64,000 bases of DNA from a virus. Positions within the stretch are counted from its first letter, which is position 1; every line of letters begins with the position of its first letter. A program made the translations under genes and the position numbers. This document shows positions 25,442 through 34,347 of the stretch, piece after piece. Under the pieces are notes generated by a model. The model made no database searches and had not been told where the DNA came from. It saw only the letters and a list, made by a program, of their open reading frames with translations. The stretch is taken from IMG/VR virus record IMGVR_UViG_3300029442_000001, positions 107,696 through 171,695 of that record; one strand, written 5' to 3'.

Positions 25442-26169
25442 AATAGTTTCTCAATGATCATATCTTCATATAAATCATGCCTAACTGCAATATACTTACC
25501 ATGTATTAGTACTTCATGTTCAGAAAATAATGCCTCAGGTAAATTAGTCTGATCAAGTTTATATGTCTGTTGAAACTCTTGTACGTCTTTAAAATGTAAT
25601 GGCTTCTCAGCGAATAATACAAGATCCTTTTTTGCATGAGACCAGCTAAAATCAGCTGAACTCTTAGGAAATACGACGTATAGATCGCCATAAATTCTAG
25701 CTTGATCTTCGTCTGACGATGTGAAAATACTATTTGATCTTTGTGCTATAATACCAAGTTGCTCAGCAAATCTATCAAATTTTAATGTATTAACTAATCC
25801 GCTGTCCTTAGGTCGTCTGTCAGTTGGACTATTCGATTCGAATGCTGCTGGTTTGTTATGTCTGATGCCTCTATATAATACAGCATTACTTCGTTTGAAT
25901 ATACTATAAAATTTACTACATTCATTTTTAATCTTATCAGCTAATTCTTTTAATATATCATTTGACTTATTATATTCTTCAATCTTTCTTAATTGTTCTT
26001 TGGCGTGGTCTAACTCAACCTGAAATATTGCTTTACGTTCAGGAGTAACATAATCTCTATTTAATTGATCAGTATAATACTGAATGTCTAAATTTATGCT
26101 GTTAAGTTTAGTAGCGTTATACTTATCAATTAATGTCGTTATGTTAGTAGATATTTCATTCAATCTCAT
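25438..26169 (-). CDS. ADP-ribosyltransferase paralogue 9 (short form)
   Basis: A 243-residue protein starting MRLNE-I. Motif R VLYRGIRHNK, motif S SIFTSSDEDQA with YG, FSWSHAKKDLVL, motif E SEHEVLIHGKYIAV, one of three paralogues (1, 9, 10) with a full ExE, the classical catalytic pair of arginine-directed ARTs. Middle gene of the three-gene late operon from 26894, coupled by 4-bp overlaps. Confidence 0.83.
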   Translation of the reverse strand: MRLNEISTNITTLIDKYNATKLNSINLDIQYYTDQLNRDYVTPERKAIFQVELDHAKEQLRKIEEYNKSNDILKELADKIKNECSKFYSIFKRSNAVLYRGIRHNKPAAFESNSPTDRRPKDSGLVNTLKFDRFAEQLGIIAQRSNSIFTSSDEDQARIYGDLYVVFPKSSADFSWSHAKKDLVLFAEKPLHFKDVQEFQQTYKLDQTNLPEALFSEHEVLIHGKYIAVRHDLYEDMIIEKLL

Positions 26170-26894
26170 AATAGTTTCTCTTTTATCATATCTTCATATA
26201 CTTGATATTTAATAGCAATATATCGTCCATGTATTAATACTTCATGTTCTGATTTTAATGCAGCATCCAGATCTGTTTTCTTTAATTTGTATATCTCTTG
26301 GAATGATTTTAAGTCCTTAAATCCAGCTTTATGTTCAAGATATAATATAATTTCTCGTCGAGATTCTGACCAGCTAAAATCAGCTGTATCTTTTGGGTAT
26401 ATGACAAATAGAATGCCATAATATCTAGCGTGACATTCACTCGAAATAGTGAAAATACTATTTGATCTAAGTGCTTCAATTCCGAGTTCTTGAGCAAACT
26501 TATCAAATAATATTGTATTATTAACATCACTGTCCTTAGGTTCTCTATTTACTGGGCTCATTGATTCAAATGCTGGCGGATGTTTATATTTGTATCCTCT
26601 AAACAATACTTTATCACATTTCTTAAAGGCATTATAAAAGTCTCTACATTCAACTTTAATTTTAGTAGCTAATTTTTCCAATGAACCTTCCGGAAGTGAT
26701 TCCAGATATGTTAATTCTTCTAGTGCATCTTCTAAATATTGTTGAGTTATTTTTTTATGCTCTTCTGTTTGTGGCTGCCGCATAAGTTTTTTATAATATG
26801 ATATTTGCGAATTAATTGAATTTCTCCTAATAGGATCAAAATTCGCCGGTAGTAACAGTATTTTGTTTGAATCAATCATTTCATATAGACGCAT
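26166..26894 (-). CDS. ADP-ribosyltransferase paralogue 10 (short form), operon leader
   Basis: A 242-residue protein starting MRLYE-M. Motif R VLFRGYKYKH, motif S SIFTISSECHA (Ile replaces Thr/Ser in the STS position), FSWSESRREIIL, motif E SEHEVLIHGRYIAI (ExE). First gene of operon 10-9-8, with a leaderless late promoter. Confidence 0.83.
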   Translation of the reverse strand: MRLYEMIDSNKILLLPANFDPIRRNSINSQISYYKKLMRQPQTEEHKKITQQYLEDALEELTYLESLPEGSLEKLATKIKVECRDFYNAFKKCDKVLFRGYKYKHPPAFESMSPVNREPKDSDVNNTILFDKFAQELGIEALRSNSIFTISSECHARYYGILFVIYPKDTADFSWSESRREIILYLEHKAGFKDLKSFQEIYKLKKTDLDAALKSEHEVLIHGRYIAIKYQVYEDMIKEKLL

Positions 26895-26899
26895 AGTAA

Positions 26900-26907
26900 T
26901 ATTTATC
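26900..26907 (-). promoter_or_regulatory. T4-type late promoter, leaderless (ART 10-9-8)
   Basis: GATAAATA, five bases (TTACT), ATG at 26894. The same octamer and near-identical 5-nt spacer precede ART 11. Confidence 0.7.
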
Positions 26908-26912
26908 TAAGT

Positions 26913-27644
26913 TTATAGTAATTTTTTACTTACCATTTCGTTGTATATGTCGTCTATAATAGCAATATATCTACCATGAATTAATATTTCGTGACCTGAT
27001 AATAAAGCTTTATCTAAACTAAGTTGATCAAGCATAAATTTTTGTTGAAATAATTGGATTGATGTGCAACTATCTAACATGTAAGGAACTAATACTATAT
27101 CAGAATATTTCATTGACCACGAAAAATCAGCTGTATCTTTTGGAAAGATATTATATAAATAATATCCATACTCTTTAGCTTGAGATTTTTGAGTAGTAGC
27201 GAAGATACTGTTTGACCTGAGTGCTCTAATTCCAAGCTGTTCAGCAAATGTATCAAATTTTATTGTGGCTATTTCATTACTATCCTTTGGCCGACGGCCT
27301 TCTATACTAGTTGATACAAATACTGGTGGTCTCTCATTTCTAATTCCTCTAAATAATACCTTGTTTACTTTCTTACAAGCATTATAAAATTTACCACATT
27401 CATTTTTAACTTTATCGGCTATTTTTTTAATCTTTTCATCTATTTCTTTGGCATCAATATCATTTAGAATATCTAGATTGTAGTCTATAGATTGTTGTAA
27501 TGACTTTCTATCTTCTGGATCAGTTGAATCATTTTGTAATTTAATCAGATTAGCAATATTCTTCTCAGCACTCTCTTTTTCATCTAATCCTATTTCAGAT
27601 AGTAACGAAATTATATTTTCATCAGACATTTCATATAGACGCAT
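26913..27644 (-). CDS. ADP-ribosyltransferase paralogue 11 (short form), monocistronic
   Basis: A 243-residue protein starting MRLYE-M. Motif R VLFRGIRNER, motif S SIFATTQKSQA, FSWSMKYSDIVL, motif E GHEILIHGRYIAI. It has its own leaderless late promoter and is followed after 5 nt by the promoter of the next unit, so it is probably a single-gene transcript. Confidence 0.83.
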   Translation of the reverse strand: MRLYEMSDENIISLLSEIGLDEKESAEKNIANLIKLQNDSTDPEDRKSLQQSIDYNLDILNDIDAKEIDEKIKKIADKVKNECGKFYNACKKVNKVLFRGIRNERPPVFVSTSIEGRRPKDSNEIATIKFDTFAEQLGIRALRSNSIFATTQKSQAKEYGYYLYNIFPKDTADFSWSMKYSDIVLVPYMLDSCTSIQLFQQKFMLDQLSLDKALLSGHEILIHGRYIAIIDDIYNEMVSKKLL

Positions 27645-28416
27645 AGTAATATTTATATAAGCCTATTATAATACCTGATCTAACAGCAATATATGTGCCT
27701 TTAATCCAAATTTCGTGTCCAGATAATAATGCTTCTTTTAAATTAGTATCTGAATGTAATCCTAAAACCTTAACCATATTATTAATATTAAAATTAGTAC
27801 GTAGTTTAAACTCTCCAAATTGCTTTTTAATTGGATGATTCAGGTAATCGACTCATGTATATTTCTAGAAGATTACGTTGTTCAAGCACATTATTAATAA
27901 TAGACAAATACATTCTATTAATAGTTCCATGGTAATTATCTTCAACTATTGAAGGATTACTTGTTGGATACTTATCTATATAATCTTTTAAAGCTTTAGT
28001 GAATTGACTAGTATAAGAGTATGCTCCATATTTAATTACTGAATCAAAATCAAAAACTAAGTCATCATCATTTTCACACCAAGTATAATGAAAACCATTT
28101 TTTGGATATATTTGAAATACTTCACCAAAATACTTTGCTAATTTATGTGAAGTAGTTGCATATATAGAATTTAGACGCCTAGCTTCAACACCAATACTAT
28201 CAAGACCCCAATCTATTACTCTATATATTTCTGCATTAGATGTCTTTGGAATACGATCAGTACTACTACTATCTATATAATAGTTATTCTCATCTCTGGA
28301 ATGACCACGTGTTCCATGTAGTAATGGATGTTCAGGAACTTCTTTCAATACCTTAAGATAATCAGAACACTCAGTAGCTATTTTTTCTTCTAATGTGATA
28401 TTTCAAATAAGCGCAT
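27631..28416 (-). pseudogene. ADP-ribosyltransferase paralogue 12, degraded by frameshifts
   Basis: A start ATG at 28416 (MRLFE-I) follows a late promoter but the frame closes after eight codons. The main body is open from 28348 to 27827 (motifs HGTRGH, SIYATTSHKLA, YTWCENDDDLVF), and the C-terminus with GHEIWIKGTYIAV lies in a third frame at about 27820-27660. At least two frameshifts are needed to restore it, and several conserved residues have drifted (FSWS to YTWC, LIHG to WIKG). Most likely a decaying copy. Confidence 0.75.
27650..27657 (-). promoter_or_regulatory. T4-type late promoter, leaderless (ART 11)
   Basis: TATAAATA, the exact T4 consensus octamer, five bases, ATG at 27644. It lies in the 3' remnant of the degraded paralogue 12. 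Confidence 0.7.
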
Positions 28417-28421
28417 AGCAG

Positions 28422-28429
28422 TATTTATC
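28422..28429 (-). promoter_or_regulatory. T4-type late promoter of degraded ART 12
   Basis: GATAAATA, five bases, ATG at 28416. The promoter has been kept although the gene is broken. Confidence 0.6.
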
Positions 28430-28443
28430 ACATCTTAAATGAC

Positions 28444-28476
28444 TATAGGTGGTAGAGTTTAATTCTACCACCTATA
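28444..28476 (-). terminator. Strong 13-bp hairpin after the glycosyltransferase operon
   Basis: TATAGGTGGTAGA (28444-28456), 7-nt loop, TCTACCACCTATA (28464-28476). It lies just past the stop of the gene ending at 28485. No U-run follows on either strand, so it could be a factor-dependent terminator or RNA-stabilising hairpin. Confidence 0.6.
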
Positions 28477-28484
28477 TCAAAATA

Positions 28485-29324
28485 CTACTTCTTAAATGTT
28501 GATAAATCTGTATTTATTACATCAGCAATTGGAGGAGGAACCAACTTTTTCTGTTCAATCCCACCATTAGCTTGAGCAATCGATGCTGTTTGCGGAGTTC
28601 CTAAAATAGCAGATAACCGTTCAGGATCTCCTGGGAATCTAAATCTACCAATATGATCTAGCTTAATAGAAATATCACCCCATACATCAATACCAATGCG
28701 CCTTGCTTGATCACAGAAGAACCAATCTTCGCTAAGTAATTCTTCATTAACAACTGGACAAGCAAATAAAGCATACATAGCTTTGTCATACTTACTATCC
28801 ATACCAATGTTGCCTGAATACTTTGTCTCTGGATAAGCTTCAAACATCTTCGTAAATACATTACGCTTGATTAGCATAAATCCAGTACCTAAACGTGTTA
28901 ACGGGATTAGGTTATTTACTGTAGTAATTTCACCCTTTTCATTAACATTCTTACCATCAATGTTTACAACATAATCGATTGGTAAGCTCTTCTTAGGATA
29001 GCATCCACCAACAATGTCTTTATCATGTAATAGCAATTGAAAGATATTCTCTGGTTGGAATCCAATATCTGCATCAATGAATAACAGATGTGTTGCATCT
29101 GCATTATCCATCATCTTAGCAACTAATGTATTCCTTCCTCGAGGAATTAGTGACTCATTTGTAAGTGTATCAATTGAAAAGTTTGAACCTAACTTATTAC
29201 AGAAAATAACAAACTTTAAGCATGATACGAATACTGCCTCTGACAACATGCCATCATAGCATGGAATTGCTATGTGGACATGTTGTTTTCTTAGGAACTC
29301 AACTTCATCTGGAGTTAATTGCAT
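28485..29324 (-). CDS. Glycosyltransferase, GT-A fold
   Basis: A 279-residue protein with an ANP1/GT2-like pattern: HIAIPCYDG at the N-terminus, LLFIDADIGF (metal-binding DxD) in the middle, then VGGCYPKK and GTGFMLIKR. A C-terminal proline/Gln tail of about 40 residues looks unstructured. It would glycosylate an unknown target, possibly phage DNA or a virion or host protein. It follows a 55-residue gene with 1 nt spacing. Confidence 0.8.
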   Translation of the reverse strand: MQLTPDEVEFLRKQHVHIAIPCYDGMLSEAVFVSCLKFVIFCNKLGSNFSIDTLTNESLIPRGRNTLVAKMMDNADATHLLFIDADIGFQPENIFQLLLHDKDIVGGCYPKKSLPIDYVVNIDGKNVNEKGEITTVNNLIPLTRLGTGFMLIKRNVFTKMFEAYPETKYSGNIGMDSKYDKAMYALFACPVVNEELLSEDWFFCDQARRIGIDVWGDISIKLDHIGRFRFPGDPERLSAILGTPQTASIAQANGGIEQKKLVPPPIADVINTDLSTFKK

Positions 29325-29325
29325 C

Positions 29326-29493
29326 TTAATCCTTTTCAGTAATAACCTCTACCAATACGCCTTCTGGTGCAACTTTTGCTAATGCTCCCTCAATTTCTGC
29401 AATCAAGTTATTGTCGACTACTGATTCAACTTCAGAATCTCTGATTAATCTGCTGAAACGCACTACTACCATTTCTTCTACAACTTTAGCCAT
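29326..29493 (-). CDS. Small unknown protein between ClpA-like and glycosyltransferase genes
   Basis: A 55-residue frame with an AGAGGA Shine-Dalgarno 10 nt before ATG and a stop 1 nt before the glycosyltransferase ATG. It starts MAKVVEEMVVVRFSR and is rich in Val/Glu, with strand-helix-strand periodicity (VESVVDNN, then GVLVEVITE). No family recognised; spacing and codon pattern support a real gene. Confidence 0.65.
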   Translation of the reverse strand: MAKVVEEMVVVRFSRLIRDSEVESVVDNNLIAEIEGALAKVAPEGVLVEVITEKD

Positions 29494-29524
29494 TATTTAT
29501 AATCCTCTATAATATATATCTATT

Positions 29525-31804
29525 TTAATATTCAGTAACAAGTTCTTCAACTTGAATTTTACTGATATTGGATTGGACAGTGATCTTTAACTCTCCGTCC
29601 CAATCCAATAGTAACTTTGACTCATCAGCGACATTATCAAATAAGATCTTCTTGCTCAATGGAAGTTTGATTAACTTACTAACTTTGCGTGCTAATGGTC
29701 TCGCACCCATTTTATCATCAACACCAGTTTCAATAATGTAATCAATTAACTTTTCACTAGCAACAACCTGGAACTTCTTTGCTGATAGTAAATTATTGAT
29801 ATCGTTGATCAAGCTAACAACAATCTTACGATAACTCAAATTATCAAGCTTATTGAATGTGCAAATTGCACTTAGTCTATTTCTAAACTCTGGCTTGAAA
29901 AAGTCTTTAATTGCACTCTTATTGTTTTTCTTAGAACTTTGATCAAACCCAATTAAATTTTGTTCCATCTCTACAGATCCAAGATTGCTTGTTAAAACAA
30001 TAATACTTTCTCTGCAATTTGCTTGCTTACCAACTCCATTGATATAACCTTCATCCATCATTTGTAGTAGGATTAATGTAACATCAGGATGAGCCTTTTC
30101 AATCTCATCAAATAAAATAATGCTATTTGGATGAATTTCAATTTCATTAACAAGCTGGCCGCCACCCATTGTGCTATCATCAAAACCTACATACCCAGGA
30201 GGTGCTCCAATTAGTTTTGATACTGAATGCTTTTCTTGATATTCACTACAATCAACTCTGATCAAGTGCATATTCAATTGTTTGCTCAACTCTTTACAAA
30301 TCAATGTCTTGCCAACACCAGTTGGTCCAAGTAGCAAGAAGCTGCCAATTGGCTTATTAGGATCTTTCAACCCAGCCTTGCTGATAAGTAATTCATCAGT
30401 GATGATATCAACTGCTTCATCTTGACCATATACTACTTTCTTTACTTCAAAGCTTAGATCTTTGATTTTTTCAGTTTGAACTTCATCTAGCTGTTCAAGA
30501 GGAATCTTAGTTGCTTTACTAATTTCTAGCTGGATATCAGACTTATTAACTATCCAATCTGTTGCATCTAAAATTTTAAATTTTGCACAAGCACTATCAA
30601 TTAGATCAATTGCCTTATCAGGTAACTTTAACTCTTTCTGATAGCGAATACTCAAATCAACTGCTTCATCAATGGCTTCGTCTGTAATAAATCCACCATG
30701 AAATGTTTCAAAGTAACTCTTAATTCCACGTAAGATTTGTTTTGCTTTGTTTGGAGTTGGCTCAGTTAACATTAACTTACGGAACCTTCGCATCAAAGCT
30801 TTATCTTTTTCAAATGACTTTTTGTACTCTTCCCAAGTTGTACTTGCAATAACTTTAATTCTGCCCTTTGAGATAGCAGGTTTGAGCATATTTGCTAAAT
30901 CTGGACCACCAGAAGATCCTGATCCTGCACCAGACATTTGATGGGCTTCATCAATGAATAAAATGCATTTTCCGGTTACCGAAAGAGCATCAATGATCTC
31001 TACAATCTTTTCTTCAAATTCGCCTCTGTACTTGGTACCAGCTAACAAGGTACCAATATCAAGATTCCAAACTGTCCAATCTTTTAAGTAATTTGGTACA
31101 AATCCTTTAGCAATATTTAATGCAAGACCTTCAATCAGACATGTTTTACCAATACCACTATCACCAATCAATAGTACATTGGACTTATTTTTCTTTGCTA
31201 AAATTTGAGTGATATCAGTGAGCTCTTCTTCGCGACCAATAACAGGATCAATTTTACCATCGTTTGCAAGTGCGTTCAAATTGATACAATGCTTTTCTAG
31301 AAGTTCAAGAGCTTGATTGGTGTCCATCTTTCCTTTTTCAGCAGTTACTTTGTGTTCTTGATAATTATCTTCGTAAAATTTGATAAATTTTTCAGAATCT
31401 TCATTGGTAGAACCTAAATGCTTCTTCAGTATATATGCTGCATAGCTGGTTGTTTCTTGCGTAATGCTAACATAGATATCAATCAATCTAATATGATCAC
31501 GACCTTGAAATACAACCAAATTAGCAGAACGTTCAATCACTCTTGATAACGTTGCTGTTTTAACTGGATTTGTTTGAGTCTGAGTATTCTGAGTAATAAG
31601 TTTTTGATCAGATACATACTTGTTGATTTCTGAATGCATCTGATTAGTATCAACACCATACTTAGATAATATATCTTTGAAATTCTTGTAGCATGTCAAT
31701 GAATACAATAAATGTTCTAATGTCAAATATTGGTGATTCAAAGACTTGGCATATTCAACAGTCTTCTGAAGTACTAAACTAAGTTCTGGATTTTCTCTTA
31801 ACAA
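29525..31804 (-). CDS. clpA: ClpA-like AAA+ protein unfoldase with ClpP-docking loop
   Basis: A 759-residue two-ring Hsp100 protein of ClpA length. N-terminal Clp_N repeats (1-145), AAA1 with Walker A GDSGIGKT (214-221) and DEAH (285-288), AAA2 with GPTGVGKT (493-500) and DEIEKAH (566-572). It lacks the ClpB middle coiled coil. An IGF tripeptide (618-620) sits where ClpA and ClpX carry the IG(F/L) loop that docks on ClpP, so the phage protein probably feeds substrates to host ClpP. No ClpS or ClpP gene is seen here. Starts at TTG with GGAG upstream. Confidence 0.9.
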   Translation of the reverse strand: MLRENPELSLVLQKTVEYAKSLNHQYLTLEHLLYSLTCYKNFKDILSKYGVDTNQMHSEINKYVSDQKLITQNTQTQTNPVKTATLSRVIERSANLVVFQGRDHIRLIDIYVSITQETTSYAAYILKKHLGSTNEDSEKFIKFYEDNYQEHKVTAEKGKMDTNQALELLEKHCINLNALANDGKIDPVIGREEELTDITQILAKKNKSNVLLIGDSGIGKTCLIEGLALNIAKGFVPNYLKDWTVWNLDIGTLLAGTKYRGEFEEKIVEIIDALSVTGKCILFIDEAHQMSGAGSGSSGGPDLANMLKPAISKGRIKVIASTTWEEYKKSFEKDKALMRRFRKLMLTEPTPNKAKQILRGIKSYFETFHGGFITDEAIDEAVDLSIRYQKELKLPDKAIDLIDSACAKFKILDATDWIVNKSDIQLEISKATKIPLEQLDEVQTEKIKDLSFEVKKVVYGQDEAVDIITDELLISKAGLKDPNKPIGSFLLLGPTGVGKTLICKELSKQLNMHLIRVDCSEYQEKHSVSKLIGAPPGYVGFDDSTMGGGQLVNEIEIHPNSIILFDEIEKAHPDVTLILLQMMDEGYINGVGKQANCRESIIVLTSNLGSVEMEQNLIGFDQSSKKNNKSAIKDFFKPEFRNRLSAICTFNKLDNLSYRKIVVSLINDINNLLSAKKFQVVASEKLIDYIIETGVDDKMGARPLARKVSKLIKLPLSKKILFDNVADESKLLLDWDGELKITVQSNISKIQVEELVTEY

Positions 31805-31825
31805 ATTATTTTCTCCTACAATATA

Positions 31826-31854
31826 AGTATAGCAGGTATATCTTACTTAATCAA
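31826..31854 (-). promoter_or_regulatory. Sigma70-like promoter for the ClpA-like gene
   Basis: Minus strand: TTGATT (31854-31849), 17-nt spacer ending TGC, TATACT (31831-31826). The leader is about 15 nt with GGAG before the TTG start. The promoter overlaps the end of the DnaJ-like gene. Confidence 0.7.
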
Positions 31855-32583
31855 ATTAATGATTTTAAATTTTTGATCTTGAGTTAATTTTGGAATACTC
31901 ACAGTGATATTTATTAACAAGTCTGAGCGAGACTTATTTGCCCTACTATATCCTCCACATTGTGGAATACGTAAAATAGTATTTGGTTGAGTGCTTTCAG
32001 GAACTGTAACATTAACATTTATCCCCAATGGATCTTTTATAGTCAATACAGTACCGAGCATTGCATCCCAAATCGAAATTGTTCTTTCACATAACAAATC
32101 TACACCTTTCCAAACGAAATCAGTTGGAGGCTGGATTATAATATGAACAAACAAATTTCCAGGTGACATATCTTTACCAGAATTTATTATGTTTGCATAC
32201 TTTATAACGTCTCCATTTTGACACCCAGGAGGAATAGTTAAATCGATTGTCTTATCAAAAGTTTGTGCAGAACGAGAACAACCATTTATACTTTCTGCAA
32301 TAGAAATATTGATTTGCACTTCATGATTGATATTTCTAAACTGCTGATGAAAGCCTCCGCCCATATTTTTGAAAAACTGTTCAAAAGGATTGAATTGGCT
32401 ATTATGATTATTTGATTGTTGTGGTGCAGTCAACGTTTCGTATGCTTGTTTTATTTCTAAAAATTTATCGTGATCTCCACCAACATCTGGATGATTGTCT
32501 TTTGCCAACTTTCTGTAAGCGGCTTTTATTTCTTCAGGAGTAGCCGATTGAGGAATTTCTAATATTTCCCAGGGAGTCTTCAT
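31843..32583 (-). CDS. DnaJ-like co-chaperone without zinc finger
   Basis: A 246-residue protein: J domain with HPD at 31-33 and a KQAYETL helix, a short Phe/Gly/Asn-rich linker (NPFEQFF...GGGFHQQF), then two beta-barrel peptide-binding domains as in CbpA/type II DnaJ. It lacks the Cys-rich zinc domain. It would recruit host DnaK to phage proteins. Starts 6 nt after a GATAAATA late promoter, so it is probably made late, during head and tail assembly. Confidence 0.88.
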   Translation of the reverse strand: MKTPWEILEIPQSATPEEIKAAYRKLAKDNHPDVGGDHDKFLEIKQAYETLTAPQQSNNHNSQFNPFEQFFKNMGGGFHQQFRNINHEVQINISIAESINGCSRSAQTFDKTIDLTIPPGCQNGDVIKYANIINSGKDMSPGNLFVHIIIQPPTDFVWKGVDLLCERTISIWDAMLGTVLTIKDPLGINVNVTVPESTQPNTILRIPQCGGYSRANKSRSDLLINITVSIPKLTQDQKFKIINLIK

Positions 32584-32589
32584 ATTAAA

Positions 32590-32597
32590 TATTTATC
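32590..32597 (-). promoter_or_regulatory. T4-type late promoter, leaderless (DnaJ-like)
   Basis: GATAAATA, six bases, ATG at 32583. Confidence 0.65.
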
Positions 32598-32611
32598 GGG
32601 TATTATACAGC

Positions 32612-33004
32612 TTAGAACTTTTTAGCTTTTGGCATTACTTCAGTGTCAACATGCGGGACTGCAATTTCTGCTGGCGGTTCATTAAACGGTCCCTGTTGGT
32701 TAATATCATTTGGATGTTCAAATCTATTATTATATACTCCACCTAATTTTTCTTGACTCTTCCCCCAAGATGTAACTCCTAATACAGCGCCCATTGCCAA
32801 ATGAAATATTCCACCACCTTGAACTGTTAATGGTTGCCAAGGAATATATGATTGTTTGGTGTGAAAAGTATATATGGATAATAATATAGGAGCAGCTAAA
32901 AAATCAAACAGATTAATAAAAACATAGATCCAAGCTAATGCTGGACGCCATGCATCATGAAAATGCATTTCAAATAAATGATTATGTTGTTTGTTTTTCT
33001 TCAT
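32612..33004 (-). CDS. Holin-like membrane protein
   Basis: A 130-residue protein with membrane segments around 22-45 (ALAWIYVFINLFDFLAAPIL) and 65-78, a pattern resembling the GTA-type three-TM holin family (RPxxAW...GGGxxHLAMGAVLG..WGKS). Preceded by GGAGGAC. It lies 1 nt after the lipase-like gene and two genes after the spanins, consistent with a lysis cassette. Holin function is inferred from topology and context. Confidence 0.6.
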   Translation of the reverse strand: MKKNKQHNHLFEMHFHDAWRPALAWIYVFINLFDFLAAPILLSIYTFHTKQSYIPWQPLTVQGGGIFHLAMGAVLGVTSWGKSQEKLGGVYNNRFEHPNDINQQGPFNEPPAEIAVPHVDTEVMPKAKKF

Positions 33005-33005
33005 T

Positions 33006-33782
33006 TTAGTCCTCCGGAAGTATAATATTATATTTATATCTTTCTAATGCTGATAAAAATCGAGATAATCCATGAGACTCAGTGAATTTACGAGGAGACA
33101 TAAAATATGTTTTTAGTCTATCTAAATTAATTTCAAATTGATTATATTGTACTACATTGCCAAATCTATTAATATAATATGGTTCAGAATGATGAGCATA
33201 CCCAAATATCAAACTTGGAGAAGAAGATACAATATCAATATTATTGACCCATCTTGTCAATGAAATGTCTTCAAAATTTAGATTATTTAAAATGAAAATA
33301 ATACGTGGAGATCCATAAGTAAATACATTAGGTTTTTTTTGTATAGATAATTCTGAAACTGCTTTAAATGCTAACAGTTTAGAAATAGAACCTCCCATGC
33401 TATGTCCAGTAAACCATATTTTTTTGTTGCCATGTAATAATAAAATAACTTTAATTATAGGCCAAATAATGTCTGTATACTTACCAAAGCCCGAATGAAC
33501 TAATGCTTTGTTTAATTCACTGTGATACCAAATTTTTAAGCATGAAATACTTGGTATAGAATTGTTGTCAGAAACACCTCTAATAGAAACTATGATGTCA
33601 TCTTCTAATTCAATAACAAATCCTACAGTATTTTTTTCTATTGGAAGTATAGGAGTAATAGAAACAAAATTATACTCATGTAAATTATTCTGGATGTGAT
33701 CTATCTCGTTGTAACAGATTTTATTGATGTGAGCAAAAAACCATGAATTATACGCAAATGAGTTATTAGATAAATTTTTCAT
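33006..33782 (-). CDS. Class 3 lipase-like alpha/beta hydrolase
   Basis: A 258-residue protein with the nucleophile elbow GHSMG at 126-130 in IWFTGHSMGGSISKLLAF and a following TYGSPRI block, the fungal-type (class 3) lipase pattern. Asp and His triad partners are likely D185-region and a later His. The first ATG of the frame is at 33782; a GTG lies four codons earlier. Placed in the lysis region, it may attack host phospholipid; no signal peptide is evident, so export would need the holin. Confidence 0.75.
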   Translation of the reverse strand: MKNLSNNSFAYNSWFFAHINKICYNEIDHIQNNLHEYNFVSITPILPIEKNTVGFVIELEDDIIVSIRGVSDNNSIPSISCLKIWYHSELNKALVHSGFGKYTDIIWPIIKVILLLHGNKKIWFTGHSMGGSISKLLAFKAVSELSIQKKPNVFTYGSPRIIFILNNLNFEDISLTRWVNNIDIVSSSPSLIFGYAHHSEPYYINRFGNVVQYNQFEINLDRLKTYFMSPRKFTESHGLSRFLSALERYKYNIILPED

Positions 33783-33846
33783 AAAACATACCACGATATG
33801 TATTAGTATTTATCTTAGAAAAATTAAAATATTGGTAGTACTACCA

Positions 33847-34347
33847 TTACTTTAGAAAGGGAATAAGAGTTCTTGCCAGCCCTTTCTTAGGAACTTCGGG
33901 TTGTTTTGTTGGTACAGGTACTTCTTTCTTATCAGTTACAACTTTAACTGGAGGCACAGGTTTAAGCACACTAGGTACAATTAATTGTGGATCATCTGAA
34001 ATATTATAATATGATTTCAATGCAGCAATTACAGCTTTTTGTTGAGCCATATGACCTCTGATCTTAGTCATATTAATACTTAACTTTTCATACCCTGCTT
34101 CATTTAATGAAAATAAAATTGGTTGATATCCTTGATCTTTTAACTTTGCAAATATTTCTTTGTAGTTATTTTCAGTTATAATAGACCATTGAACTCCATC
34201 TAATTGTAATGGTGTAAGTAATGGTAAATCTAATGTCGGCCTTGGTGCCTGAACTACTTTGATTTCAGTAGGGCGTTTAGCGCAACTACTTAGTAATGCT
34301 GTACTTAAAAAAAGTATCTGGGCAAATTGTATTAGTTTGCTGTCCAT
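33847..34347 (-). CDS. Outer-membrane spanin-like lipoprotein
   Basis: A 166-residue protein with a signal peptide ending in a lipobox (LLSSC, Cys at about 22), a globular middle and a Pro-rich tail (VLKPVPPVK, KEVPVPTKQPEVP). Its start lies inside the 3' end of the upstream i-spanin-like gene in another frame (62-bp overlap), as in Rz/Rz1 pairs. It should sit in the outer membrane and join the inner-membrane partner to fuse membranes at lysis. Larger than typical Rz1, so other roles are possible. Confidence 0.7.
   Translation of the reverse strand: MDSKLIQFAQILFLSTALLSSCAKRPTEIKVVQAPRPTLDLPLLTPLQLDGVQWSIITENNYKEIFAKLKDQGYQPILFSLNEAGYEKLSINMTKIRGHMAQQKAVIAALKSYYNISDDPQLIVPSVLKPVPPVKVVTDKKEVPVPTKQPEVPKKGLARTLIPFLK

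Noticed and set aside
29494-29501. TATAAATA directly before the 55-residue gene as a late promoter
   Set aside because: It abuts the ATG with no room for initiation upstream, and a Shine-Dalgarno is present, so it is probably chance.
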